Shown: positions 1 to 8,253 of the stretch, in pieces
How positions within the stretch are numbered: the first letter of the stretch is position 1
Layout of the letters: each line of letters starts with the position of its first letter
NCBI RefSeq assembly: GCF_012926505.1
Contig: NZ_JABBNT010000004.1
Span: 310,001-374,000, forward strand
Reading direction: 5' to 3'
Source of the DNA: Pacificispira spongiicola
Lineage (GTDB): Bacteria > Pseudomonadota > Alphaproteobacteria > UBA8366 > Aestuariispiraceae
DNA length: 64,000 bases
Position numbers and translations under genes: made by a program
Notes under the pieces: generated by a model
The model's input: the letters and a program-made list of their open reading frames with translations, nothing else
Database searches by the model: none
Told to the model about the DNA's origin: nothing

Positions 1-651
1 GCGCGGGATCATGTTCGACCAGGCGATCAGCGTGACGTCGGTGCCTTCCCGCTTGATGTCGGCCTTGCCGAATTCGACGATTATTTCGCCGTCCGGCACA
101 TGGCCCTTGGTCATATAGAGATGCTTGTGTTCCAGGAACATCACCGGGTCCGGCTGACGCAGCGCATATTTCAGCAGACCCTTGGCATCGTAAGGCGTGG
201 AGGGCATGACGACGCGCAGGCCCGGAATATGGTAGAATAACGCTTCCAAGCTTTGCGAGTGCTGCGCCGCGACGCCGCCGCCGGTACCGCCCTGGGTGCG
301 CAACACGAAGGGCACGCGTCCCTCGCCGCCGGTCATCAGGCGAAACTTGGCGGCCTGGTTGACGATCTGGTCCATGCCCAGCATGGCGAAGTCGATATAG
401 AGAATCTCCACAACCGGTCGGGCCCCCGCGATCGCCGCGCCGACCCCGACGCCGATCATGCTGGCTTCGGAAATCGGGGTATCGCGAACCCGTTTCGCAC
501 CGAATTCGGCAAGCAGGCCTTCGGTAACCTTATAGGATCCGCCGCGTTCGGCGATGCCTTCACCAATGACGAAGACCTCGGGGTTGCGCGTCATCTCTTC
601 GTGCAGAGCCTCACGCAGCGCATCCCGGTACATGATTTCCCGGTCAGACAT
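1..651 (-). CDS. Thiamine-diphosphate dehydrogenase E1 component, beta subunit (partial, runs off left edge)
   Basis: This is the beta subunit of a pyruvate/acetoin-type 2-oxo acid dehydrogenase E1, which with the alpha subunit decarboxylates a 2-oxo acid or cleaves acetoin and passes the acyl group to a lipoyl E2. The first 217 residues are present. They start MSDREIMYRDALREAL and contain the family blocks GEGIAERGGSYKVTEGL, SEASMIGVGVGAAIAG and QTGGGVAAQHSQSLEAL-like (here TQGGTGGGVAAQHSQSLEA). AGGAGG lies 6 bases before the ATG at 651. The gene follows the alpha subunit after 52 bases in the same direction, so they form one operon continuing left, where E2/E3 genes may lie. The substrate cannot be told from the sequence. 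Confidence 0.9.
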   Translation of the reverse strand, partial: MSDREIMYRDALREALHEEMTRNPEVFVIGEGIAERGGSYKVTEGLLAEFGAKRVRDTPISEASMIGVGVGAAIAGARPVVEILYIDFAMLGMDQIVNQAAKFRLMTGGEGRVPFVLRTQGGTGGGVAAQHSQSLEALFYHIPGLRVVMPSTPYDAKGLLKYALRQPDPVMFLEHKHLYMTKGHVPDGEIIVEFGKADIKREGTDVTLIAWSNMIPR

Positions 652-703
652 CGTTTCCTCCTGGATTTTTCCGTGCTTCTTTTGGGCGCTCGGCCCGGCC
701 GGA

Positions 704-1699
704 TCAGTATTCGCTGACGAATTCGCGGAATTCCTCGACCGTGATCTCGCCGGCGTTCTTGGCGGCTTCCACGGCGTCGGCGAATTCCTTCTCGATCGCT
801 TCCTCGATTTTTCTGACCTCTTCGGCGGACATGCCGCCCATGGTGATCAGGTTTTCGCGGGCACGGTCGACGGGATCGCGGGCCTTGTAATAGGCGAGAC
901 GCTCCTCCGGCATGTATTTGCCGGGGTCGTTTACATGGTGACCGCTGTGGCGGAACGTCTTCGCCTCGATCAGCACGGGCCCTTTACCGGCACGGCATTT
1001 TTCCACGGCGTCGCTCACGGTTTGATACACCAGCAGCGAATCGTTGCCGTCGATCTGGACGCTGTCCACGCCGATCGCCAAACCGCGTTTGTACAAATCC
1101 GGCTCGCGCGTCGACTCCTCGATCGTCGTCGACACCGCATATTGGTTGTTCTCGATGATGAGGATGAAGTTCAAATCCCAGATCGCCGCGAGGTTCAGGG
1201 CCTCCAGGAAGGTGCCGTTATTGGTCGCGCCGTCCGTGGTGAACGTAATCGTCACCGCGTCCGATCCGCGGACCTGATTGGCCAGCGCGGCGCCGACACC
1301 CAAGGGCGTACCGGCCCCCACGATGCCGTTGGCGCCCAGATTGTTCTGGGTGATGTCGGCGATGTGCATCGACCCGCCGTACCCTTTACAATAGCCGGTA
1401 CGTTTCTGCAGCAGTTCGGCGACCATTCCGTCGATCGACGCGCCGCGAGCGATACAATGGCCGTGGCCCCGGTGGGTCGACGCGATGTAGTCGCGATCTT
1501 CCAACGCGGCACAGGCGCCGGTCGCGATGCCTTCTTCGCCGAGATAGGGGTGGAAATACCCACGGATCAGACCCTGACGGTATAGCTTGATCCCTTCGGA
1601 TTCGAAGTTTCGGATCTTATAGGCCGTCGTGAAAAGATCTTGCAGGAGTTCTTTGGGCGGGACGTTCTGCTTCCGTCTCGCGACCGCTTTTTTTGTCAC
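704..1699 (-). CDS. Thiamine-diphosphate dehydrogenase E1 component, alpha subunit
   Basis: Alpha subunit of a heterotetrameric E1 (pyruvate/acetoin dehydrogenase family), 331 residues as expected. Visible are the HRGHGHC block (about residues 76-82), the thiamine-diphosphate/Mg motif written TDGATNN (about 155-161) and the phosphorylation-loop-like stretch RHSGHHVNDPGKY (about 250-262). The usual motif begins GDGA, so the first glycine is replaced by threonine. I chose the GTG at 1699 because GGGAGA lies just upstream and the residues after it align with family N-termini; an ATG 34 codons upstream would add an unrelated AT-rich leader. It is divergent from the RpiR-family gene and is first in an operon with the beta subunit. 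The substrate is unknown; acetoin or a branched 2-oxo acid are possible. Confidence 0.88.
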   Translation of the reverse strand: MTKKAVARRKQNVPPKELLQDLFTTAYKIRNFESEGIKLYRQGLIRGYFHPYLGEEGIATGACAALEDRDYIASTHRGHGHCIARGASIDGMVAELLQKRTGYCKGYGGSMHIADITQNNLGANGIVGAGTPLGVGAALANQVRGSDAVTITFTTDGATNNGTFLEALNLAAIWDLNFILIIENNQYAVSTTIEESTREPDLYKRGLAIGVDSVQIDGNDSLLVYQTVSDAVEKCRAGKGPVLIEAKTFRHSGHHVNDPGKYMPEERLAYYKARDPVDRARENLITMGGMSAEEVRKIEEAIEKEFADAVEAAKNAGEITVEEFREFVSEY

Positions 1700-1790
1700 T
1701 GGAGCGTTCTCCCTACACACTCGATTGTTCTGTGTCGGTTTTCCCGACGTTGCGCAGAGTTTAATCACGGTGATTTCGGCAAGTAAAGAA

Positions 1791-1803
1791 ATTTTCACCA
1801 TTT
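1791..1803 (-). promoter_or_regulatory. Putative RpiR-family operator (copy matching 3498)
   Basis: Read on the minus strand this is ATGGTGAAAATTT. The identical 13-mer occurs on the plus strand at 3498-3510, in front of the transporter operon. It lies about 90 bases upstream of the E1 alpha start. The operator role is inferred from repetition and position. Confidence 0.45.
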
Positions 1804-2221
1804 TTGGAGAAATGGCGATTTGACCCCAAAAATGAGGAAGAAATTTCCGAAATACGGGATTGATAGGTCGGCGAAATGGCTGTGCGGGAAGTGGTTGGAA
1901 TAGGGAAAAAATTATAACATTTTGTTTTTTAACGAGAAACTACAATAGAGAAGATTCTGATCACGGTAGGGCAAGGGTGCGAGAAGTTCGGGCGTTCCAA
2001 GAAAGACATTTTCAGGACGCAGTATCCGCTAGATGAAATTGCAAGTACGCCTTGTGTTGTGAAAAAAATTCCAGCCGTGTTGCTGGGGAAGCCGCGTCGT
2101 TTCCGGATATCCGTGAGGGAAGCCTCTAAGGAGGGAGGGGATGGCGGGGAATAGAAAAATTCCTAAAAATCAATCTGATAGGCGGGCACATCCAGCGACG
2201 GACGACGGTATGTCCTTGATT

Positions 2222-2239
2222 ATGGTGAAAAAATTTTAC
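2222..2239 (+). promoter_or_regulatory. Putative RpiR-family operator upstream of the regulator's own gene
   Basis: ATGGTGAAAAAATTTTAC shares ATGGTGAAAA with the sites at 1791-1803 and 3498-3515 and sits about 80 bases before the regulator start, next to a possible -10 at 2275. Autoregulation is inferred. Confidence 0.45.
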
Positions 2240-2318
2240 TCTATTTGTTTGATCTTATGACAGAATTTCGGGATTATACTCGTCTGCGGCGTATGCGTCG
2301 GGAGTTTCAGGAGGCAAT

Positions 2319-3188
2319 ATGATTGACGGGATGGGCATTGTCGCCCGTATTCAACAACGGTATCCCGACCTACGAAAATCCGAGAAGACCGTCGCAGATT
2401 ATCTCTGTGCCCATTCGGATAGCCGGCTCGAAATGTCCATTACCGAGCTTGCCAATACGCTTGGCGTCAGTGAGGCGACGGTCAGCCGTTTCACCCGTGC
2501 GCTTGGCTATCGCGGGTATTCCGAAATGAAGCTTGCGCTGGCCTCGGAAAGCAGCGCCGGTCGACAATTCGTGAACATTCCGACGACCATGCACGAAACC
2601 GATTCGCTGATCGAAATCAGTCAGAAGCTCTATGGCGCACTGAGTTCGAGTATCGGCGAAAGCCAAAAACACTTGGATTTCGAAGCGGTACAGAGCGCGG
2701 TGACCCAGGTGCTGAAGGCGGAGCATGTGTTGTTCCTGGGGGTTGGCGGCGCCGCGTCCGTCTGTGAGGAAGCCGCGCATTTGCTGCTGAAATCCGGCAT
2801 TCAGACAACGGTTCATCGCGACGGCTATACGCAACTGGTCGCCACGACGACGGTGGATGAAACTTTTACCGTGTTCGGCATCTCCCATACCGGAACGACG
2901 GATACCGTCGCGCGATCTCTGGCCTTAGCCCGGGAACGAGGATCGAAAACCTTCGCCATTACCAGCGATCGCGACTCGGCCGTCGCCACGGCCGCGGAAC
3001 ATGCCCTCATCACGTGGCATCACGGCCCGCCGCAAGTACCTCTATATGGGGACTTCCTCGAAGGTCGGATTTGCCAGATGTATATTATTTATCTGATTTA
3101 TCTGGGTGTCCTGTTCCAGTCCGGCGGTTCGGCAAAGCAGTGCCTGAACGATACGGCGGAAAATCTGAAACAACATTTCATGCGTTAA
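2319..3188 (+). CDS. RpiR-family transcriptional regulator (HTH + SIS)
   Basis: A 289-residue regulator with an N-terminal RpiR helix-turn-helix (about residues 1-80, ELANTLGVSEATVSRFTRALG followed by GYSEMKLALA) and a C-terminal SIS sugar-phosphate-binding domain (about 120-270, including LFLGVGGAASVCEEA and FGISHTGTTDTVARSLALA). Family members sense phosphosugars and control sugar catabolic operons. AGGAGG lies 7 bases before the ATG. It is divergent from the E1 genes and precedes the ABC importer in the same direction, so it is the likely regulator of both. The ligand may be the product of the FGGY kinase encoded at 8921, but that is inference. Confidence 0.92.
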   Translation: MIDGMGIVARIQQRYPDLRKSEKTVADYLCAHSDSRLEMSITELANTLGVSEATVSRFTRALGYRGYSEMKLALASESSAGRQFVNIPTTMHETDSLIEISQKLYGALSSSIGESQKHLDFEAVQSAVTQVLKAEHVLFLGVGGAASVCEEAAHLLLKSGIQTTVHRDGYTQLVATTTVDETFTVFGISHTGTTDTVARSLALARERGSKTFAITSDRDSAVATAAEHALITWHHGPPQVPLYGDFLEGRICQMYIIYLIYLGVLFQSGGSAKQCLNDTAENLKQHFMR

Positions 3189-3265
3189 AGCCGCTGTCCG
3201 GCCGGTAAAAGGGGCGCTTCCGCGCCCAGTGGGGTTCTGGGAAATATCCAAAGCCACCCAGAATT

Positions 3266-3288
3266 CCGGCGGGAATAGCGCCCGCCGG
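3266..3288. terminator. GC-rich hairpin downstream of rpiR-family gene
   Basis: CCGGCGGG, a 7-base loop, then CCCGCCGG gives a perfect 8-bp GC stem 78 bases after the rpiR stop codon. There is no clear U-run after it, so it could be a weak terminator or an mRNA-stabilising stem. Confidence 0.35.
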
Positions 3289-3497
3289 TGAATAGGCTGA
3301 AAAATTCCATCTTTTTCGACTGGTTTCAGGGCCTTGCGGCGGCGGTCGTGAAAGATTTTTCCTTATATCCGTGTGTGAACAAGCGGCAAAACACCTTCGA
3401 TTTTCCCGACTTTATAACCCAAAAGCCTTGGGATTCGGGCGTTTCGTAGAGAGAAAAATATTCCACCATTTCTTTCTATTGACACCGTGAAAGCAAC

Positions 3498-3515
3498 ATG
3501 GTGAAAATTTTCCAC
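3498..3515 (+). promoter_or_regulatory. Putative RpiR-family operator in front of the ABC importer operon
   Basis: ATGGTGAAAATTTTCCAC is a near-palindrome (GTGRAAA / TTTYCAC) and shares 13 identical bases with the reverse-strand site at 1791-1803. It lies about 72 bases before the binding-protein start codon. Confidence 0.5.
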
Positions 3516-3586
3516 AGATCAATCGGCACCAGACGGAAAGATCAGCGGGCTGCTTTGGTCATAAAAAATATAAATGGGAGGAATGA

Positions 3587-5113
3587 ATGTTTTATGCACC
3601 GAAGAATGCGCTGCACCGTAAGGTGTCGCGCCGGAAATTCCTCGAACTCGGCGGCGGCGCGGCGGGCGCTCTCGGCGTCGGCTCGATGGCTGTCGGTTTG
3701 GGGACCACGATCACCCGCCGACCTGTTTACGCGGCTTCGTCGGAAGAGGCCAAGTGGCGGCAGTATGAAGGCACGAAGCTTGTCTTCATGTCGGAAAACA
3801 CACCCCCGTCCTTTGCGATCCGCGATAATATCAAGGCCTTCTACGATAAAACCGGTATCGAAGTTGAAATCATCACCGACGGTCTGCCGGTGGTGCAGCA
3901 GAAGATCGGCATCGATCTGCGCAGCGGTAACTCCGATTTCGCCTTGAACTATGTTCAGGACAAGCCGATCGGGGCGCCCTTCGCGGACTTCTTCGCCGAC
4001 CTGACGCCGTTGATCGGCGACGATACCCTGCCGCAGGATCCGGAAGGTGTGGACCGCGATGCGTGGTTCCCGAACTTCCGCGACGCGTGCGGTTTGTACT
4101 ACGACAGTGATCGCTTGATCGCTCTGCCATATGACTCCGCCGTGGCCTGCACCTTCTATCGTCAGGACCTGTTCGAAAAATACTCGAAGCTCTTCGAACA
4201 GGAATACGGCTATCGGATGGAATACACCGCCGATACGACGTGGCAGAACGTTCTGGATTTCGCGACCTTCTTCAAGGCGCTGAAGGAATCCGGGGAAGAC
4301 GTTCCTTACGGGTATGCCCAGCACAACGGTTCGTTCGCCTGGACGACCCAGTTGGACATCCAGCGGCTGCAATTCGCTAACGGCCGGTGGACGGATTTCG
4401 ATGTCGACGACAAGTTGGGGTCTCGGGAACCGGGGCCGACGAACTGGGGCGACGAACAGTCCATCCTGATCATGGAAAAGCAGAAAGCCCTGGGCGACGT
4501 CAGTCACCCGGACAATCTGGCCAACGGGACACTGGAACTGAATACCGTTTACCAGTCCGGCCAGATTGCCATGCAGGTCCAGTATCACGAATTCGCGGCA
4601 TCGGTGGAAAACCCCGAAACCTCCGTGGCGGCCGGTGGGCGTACCGGATACGGTCCATGCCCGAAAGGCGTTCCGGAATGGATCGTCAACGGCGGCCCGG
4701 CGGTTAACGGCACCAACTGCGGTATCGGCGGTATCGGCATTAACGGCAATGCCTCCGACGATGTGAAGCGCGCGGCGTATATCTTCTCGATCTGGGCGAC
4801 GTCCCGCGACACCCAGTTCAACGTTCTGAAAGGTGTCGGCGGCACGCCCACCCGGAAGTCCGTCATGGATATCCCGGAAGTTCAAAAGGCGCGTCAGCGC
4901 CCGACGGACATGCCGAACGCGCTGACCTTCGATGCTGTCTACGATTATGGCATCAAGGACCCGCATTTCGTGCTGGGACCGAAATTCCCGGAAGCCAACG
5001 AATACCACAATATCGTTGCCGCCGAGATGCAGTCCTGCCTTGCCGGTCGGACCACGGCCGAAGAGACCTGCAATCGGATCAAGGAGCAGATCGACAATCT
5101 GAACGGCGTCTAA
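3587..5113 (+). CDS. Sugar-type ABC transporter substrate-binding protein, Tat-exported
   Basis: A 508-residue family 1 extracellular solute-binding protein. The N-terminus has a twin-arginine signal, SRRKFLELGG followed by a small hydrophobic stretch and a likely cleavage after YAA (about residue 50), so the protein is exported folded to the periplasm. The body has the two-lobe pattern of maltose/glycerol-phosphate binding proteins, with FMSENTPPSFAIRDNIKAFY near the mature start and an ALPYDSAVACTFYRQDLF hinge region. It is somewhat longer than the usual 410-450. It is the first gene of an importer operon that continues with two permeases and an ATPase. The substrate is unknown; the linked kinase suggests a sugar or polyol. 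Confidence 0.9.
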   Translation: MFYAPKNALHRKVSRRKFLELGGGAAGALGVGSMAVGLGTTITRRPVYAASSEEAKWRQYEGTKLVFMSENTPPSFAIRDNIKAFYDKTGIEVEIITDGLPVVQQKIGIDLRSGNSDFALNYVQDKPIGAPFADFFADLTPLIGDDTLPQDPEGVDRDAWFPNFRDACGLYYDSDRLIALPYDSAVACTFYRQDLFEKYSKLFEQEYGYRMEYTADTTWQNVLDFATFFKALKESGEDVPYGYAQHNGSFAWTTQLDIQRLQFANGRWTDFDVDDKLGSREPGPTNWGDEQSILIMEKQKALGDVSHPDNLANGTLELNTVYQSGQIAMQVQYHEFAASVENPETSVAAGGRTGYGPCPKGVPEWIVNGGPAVNGTNCGIGGIGINGNASDDVKRAAYIFSIWATSRDTQFNVLKGVGGTPTRKSVMDIPEVQKARQRPTDMPNALTFDAVYDYGIKDPHFVLGPKFPEANEYHNIVAAEMQSCLAGRTTAEETCNRIKEQIDNLNGV

Positions 5114-5126
5114 CCTCGCGAACTGA

Positions 5127-5157
5127 CCTGCCGTACGGCGTTGCGCCGTACGGCAGG
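5127..5157 (+). other. Perfect 14-bp stem-loop between binding protein and permease genes
   Basis: CCTGCCGTACGGCG, loop TTG, CGCCGTACGGCAGG. It sits 14 bases after the binding-protein stop, without a U-run strong enough for a terminator. Stems at this spot in ABC importer operons commonly protect the binding-protein mRNA so that it is made in excess over the membrane subunits; that role is inferred here. Confidence 0.55.
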
Positions 5158-5201
5158 GATTTTCTCGATATACGACGTTTTTACCGGACAGGTCTGCGAT
5201 C

Positions 5202-6182
5202 ATGCTGATTGAAGCGAAGACATCGTTCGTGACCGTGGATGAAGACCACGATTACGCGGCGCGTACGATCGATTATGAACCCGAAAACCGGAACACGGCG
5301 CCGCGCCGCCGATTCCATCTGTATCTGATGCTGCCGGCGATCATCACCCTGGCGGCGATTACGATCTATCCGTTCTTCTGGCTTATTTACATGAGTCTCC
5401 ACAAGATCGTGATCGGCGGCGCGGACCGTTGGGTCGGCCTGAAAAACTACGCGGGGCTGCTGACCGACGAAAAGAATATTCAAGGCTGGCTGATGCTCGC
5501 CAAATATTCCGGTCTCTGCCTCAGTTTCGAAATTCTTGTCGGGGTCCTGCTTGCCGTCATCCTGAACAACAGCCGCTTCGAAAAGGTATTGGTGACGCTT
5601 GTCCTGATGCCCATGATGATGTCGCCGGTCGTTGCCGGTCTGCTATGGTACTATCTCTACAACGGCACATTCGGCTGGTATCACTGGCTGTTCCAGAGCC
5701 TGGGCCTGCTAGGGGAAACGTCGATCCTGGCGGATTACGGCAGCGCCTTGTGGGGTGTCGTCATCGTCGATATCTGGCAATGGACTCCGCTGATCACACT
5801 GATCGCGCTGGCCGGTCTGAAACGCGTGCCGCGCGATCAGGTCGAGGCGCATATGGTCGACGGGGCCGGTCCGATCCGGAACTTCTTCGCCATTTCTCTG
5901 CCGAACATCTATCCGTTCCTGCTGATCGGCATCCTGCTGCGGTTCATGGATAACTTCCGCTTCATCGATCACATCCTGGCGATGACCGGCGGGGGACCCG
6001 GCAACTCCACACGAATTCTACCAGTCTATCTCTTCGATGTGTCGTTCCAGTTCTTCAAACTGGGCCGCGGCGCGGCAATCGCCTTCACGCTGCTGGCCGT
6101 GACAATCATCCTCGGCATGATTCTTGTGCGGGTCTTTGAAAACCCCGCGCAGAAGAAGGCCCTGGCGAACCAAAAAGACTGA
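5202..6182 (+). CDS. ABC transporter permease, MalF/UgpA type
   Basis: A 326-residue inner-membrane permease of the carbohydrate uptake-1 family. After a charged N-terminus of about 40 residues there are six or so hydrophobic segments, starting LMLPAIITLAAITIYPFFWLI. The EAA loop that contacts the ATPase reads EAHMVDGAGPIRNFFAISLP (about residue 220). It pairs with the next gene to form the heterodimeric channel. It is separated from the binding-protein gene by 88 bases containing the stem-loop at 5127-5157. Confidence 0.92.
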   Translation: MLIEAKTSFVTVDEDHDYAARTIDYEPENRNTAPRRRFHLYLMLPAIITLAAITIYPFFWLIYMSLHKIVIGGADRWVGLKNYAGLLTDEKNIQGWLMLAKYSGLCLSFEILVGVLLAVILNNSRFEKVLVTLVLMPMMMSPVVAGLLWYYLYNGTFGWYHWLFQSLGLLGETSILADYGSALWGVVIVDIWQWTPLITLIALAGLKRVPRDQVEAHMVDGAGPIRNFFAISLPNIYPFLLIGILLRFMDNFRFIDHILAMTGGGPGNSTRILPVYLFDVSFQFFKLGRGAAIAFTLLAVTIILGMILVRVFENPAQKKALANQKD

Positions 6183-6196
6183 CGAGGAGATAAGGC

Positions 6197-7075
6197 ATGG
6201 CTTCCCGCGATATCGTTCAATACGACACCGGCCTTTCCCGTCTTCTGTCGGTTTTGGCTAAAGTTTTCCTGGCCGCATATGTGGTTTGGACGATCCTGCC
6301 GTTCGTGATCATGATCGGCTCGTCGATGAAGGACCTGTTGCAGGCCTTCACCCTACCGGAGGTTGGGGATTGGGCCGGCACGTCCGCGCTGGTCCATTTC
6401 ACACCGACCTTCAAGCACTATGTCGCTCTGTTTACCGAGGAATCCTTCGGAACCTATTTGAGCAACAGTCTGCTTGCCTCCGTCGGCTCCGCTTTGTTGG
6501 CGGTCATCCTTGGCACGTCCTGTGCCTATTCCATGTCGCGCTACGAATTCCGCGGCAAGAAGGATTTGCTGTTTTGGATCATTTCCACCCGAATGGCGCC
6601 GGTCGTTGCGGTGATCGTGCCGCTCTACGCCATCTTCCGAAATTTCGGGTTGGTCGGGACGATTCCCGGTCTGATCCTGGCCTATACGACATTCAATCTG
6701 CCCTTCGCGATTTGGATGCTTAAGGGCTTCTTCGACAACGTTCCCTATGCGGTGGAAGAAGCGGCGCAGTGCGATGGGGCCACCCGATTCCAGGCGACAT
6801 TGATGATCCTGCCGCTGGTGGCGCCGGGCATCGGCGCGTTCCTGGTGTTGTGCATCCTGTTCGCGTGGAACGACTTCCTGTTCGCGACAATCATCGGAAG
6901 CGGCGCGGCCAAAACCCTGCCTGCGGCCACAAAGGAATTGGTCCAGCCCCAGAATGTGCAGTGGGGCAAGATCATGGCGGCCGGCGTGGTGACGACGGCC
7001 CCGATGATGCTGCTCGGGCTCCTGATCCGCCGATATCTGGTCGCGGGTCTGACAATGGGCGCCGTGAAGGAATGA
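6197..7075 (+). CDS. ABC transporter permease, MalG/UgpE type
   Basis: The second permease subunit of the importer, 292 residues, with about six membrane segments. Its EAA loop is EEAAQCDGATRFQATLMILP (about residue 190), followed by the usual LVAPGIGAFLVLCILFAWNDF stretch of the MalG class. It starts 14 bases after the first permease, with GAGGAGATAAGGC ahead of the ATG, and the two are surely co-translated. The short basic C-terminus ends in MGAVKE, as is typical of the family. Confidence 0.93.
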   Translation: MASRDIVQYDTGLSRLLSVLAKVFLAAYVVWTILPFVIMIGSSMKDLLQAFTLPEVGDWAGTSALVHFTPTFKHYVALFTEESFGTYLSNSLLASVGSALLAVILGTSCAYSMSRYEFRGKKDLLFWIISTRMAPVVAVIVPLYAIFRNFGLVGTIPGLILAYTTFNLPFAIWMLKGFFDNVPYAVEEAAQCDGATRFQATLMILPLVAPGIGAFLVLCILFAWNDFLFATIIGSGAAKTLPAATKELVQPQNVQWGKIMAAGVVTTAPMMLLGLLIRRYLVAGLTMGAVKE

Positions 7076-7127
7076 CACGCTGCCCGCTTCGTCCGGGCGC
7101 AAGCGAAATTAAGAAGGTAATGAGCTA

Positions 7128-8216
7128 ATGGTCGCGCTGAAAATTGAGAATGTATGGAAGTATTACGGGGACACCGTCGCCGTGCGGGATTTGAACCTGG
7201 AATGCGACGATGGAGAGTTCGTTTGCATGCTGGGCCCGTCCGGGTGCGGAAAGTCGTCGACCATGCGGATGTTGGCGGGGTTGGAGCATATCTCGTCGGG
7301 CGACATCCTGTTGGGGGATCGTCGGATCAACGATCTGGCGCCGAAGGATCGCGATATCGCGATGGTGTTCGAAAACTACGCCCTCTATCCGCATAAAACC
7401 GTCGCGGAAAATATCGGCAATCCGCTGCGCCTTGCGAAGGTCGCGAAGCACGAAATTCGAAAGCGCGTTCAGGAAGCCGCGGATTTGTTGGAGATCGGGC
7501 ATCTTCTGGACCGGAAGCCGATGGAGCTCAGCGGCGGTCAGAAGCAACGTGTCGCCATCGGTCGCGTGATCGTTCGTCAGCCGCAGATCTATCTGTTCGA
7601 CGAACCGATTGCGCATTTGGATGCCAAGCTGCGTGCGCGCATGCGGTCCGAATTAAAGCACCTGCAACAGCATCTCGGCGTGACGACGGTCTATGTGACG
7701 CACGATCAGCTGGAAGCCCTGTCGATGGCGGATCGGATCGCGGTCATGCATGAAGGCGTGTTGCAGCAATTCGGCACACCGGCGGAAATCTACTCGAATC
7801 CGGTGAATGCCTGGGTTGCCGGTTTCGTCGGCGAACCGGCGATGAACCTGATCGCCTGTTCCTGCGCGCAGGAAGGCAATGCGGTGAATCTGATGCATGA
7901 CGGGTTCAAGATCACGCTCGACGACCGATTGGCGAAAGCCGCGCTGTCGAGCGGCGAACGCGACCTTCGGCTCGGCGTCAGGCCTGAGAATGTGCGCCTG
8001 ACCGCCGATCCGGATGACGGCATGATCGCGGGTACGGTTTTCTCCCGCCAATTGCTGGGCAGCGACATGTTGGTCGATGTCCTCAGCGGGGGCGATCATA
8101 TTCGTGTCAGGACGGATCCAAAATCTCCCTTCGAAGCCGACGAAAAGTGCTACGTTTCGTTCGACTTCGATCATGCACATCTATTCTCGGCGGAAACCGG
8201 GATTTCCATCGTCTGA
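7128..8216 (+). CDS. ABC transporter ATPase, UgpC/MalK type
   Basis: A 362-residue ATPase energising the importer. Walker A is GPSGCGKSS (about residues 36-44), the signature is LSGGQKQR, Walker B is YLFDEPIAHLD, the switch histidine lies in VYVTHDQLEAL, and a C-terminal regulatory TOBE/OB region (about 240-362) contains LGVRPENVRLT. The stretch after Walker B is IAHLD instead of the more common LSNLD. AAGAAGG lies upstream of the chosen ATG. As the only ATPase in the cluster it presumably serves as a homodimer. The next gene starts 37 bases downstream. Confidence 0.94.
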   Translation: MVALKIENVWKYYGDTVAVRDLNLECDDGEFVCMLGPSGCGKSSTMRMLAGLEHISSGDILLGDRRINDLAPKDRDIAMVFENYALYPHKTVAENIGNPLRLAKVAKHEIRKRVQEAADLLEIGHLLDRKPMELSGGQKQRVAIGRVIVRQPQIYLFDEPIAHLDAKLRARMRSELKHLQQHLGVTTVYVTHDQLEALSMADRIAVMHEGVLQQFGTPAEIYSNPVNAWVAGFVGEPAMNLIACSCAQEGNAVNLMHDGFKITLDDRLAKAALSSGERDLRLGVRPENVRLTADPDDGMIAGTVFSRQLLGSDMLVDVLSGGDHIRVRTDPKSPFEADEKCYVSFDFDHAHLFSAETGISIV

Positions 8217-8253
8217 CGGGGAGTGCGGACGGCATGATCGGATTGGCGACGCG

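Larger units (their letters stand above)
1700..2318. promoter_or_regulatory. AT-rich divergent control region between E1 alpha and rpiR-family gene
   Basis: There is no gene in these 619 bases, which are clearly richer in A and T than their surroundings. They hold several sites of the form GTGAAAAWWTTYCA or half of it: 1791-1803 (reverse strand), 1838-1851 (GGAAGAAATTTCCG), 1901-1914, 2057-2073 and 2222-2239. A possible -10 box TATACT lies at 2275-2280, and AGGAGG precedes the rpiR start. RpiR-family proteins typically bind A/T-cored inverted repeats, so these probably form the operator region for both directions of transcription. Confidence 0.5.
3189..3586. promoter_or_regulatory. Regulatory gap between rpiR-family gene and ABC importer
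   Basis: These 398 bases hold no gene. The first part has two GC hairpins (GGGCGC TTCC GCGCCC near 3210, and the stronger one at 3266-3288) that could end rpiR transcription. The AT-rich second part carries further operator-like sites at 3297-3310, 3348-3362 (GTGAAAGATTTTTCC), 3451-3469 (GAGAAAAATATTCCACCAT) and 3498-3515. AGGAATGA precedes the binding-protein ATG at 3587. Confidence 0.5.

Noticed and set aside
3542-5203. 553-codon open frame on the minus strand opposite the substrate-binding protein gene
   Set aside because: It mirrors the plus-strand gene, has no family motif and no ribosome binding site, and is Arg/Gly/Asp-rich in the way expected from reading high-GC coding DNA backwards.
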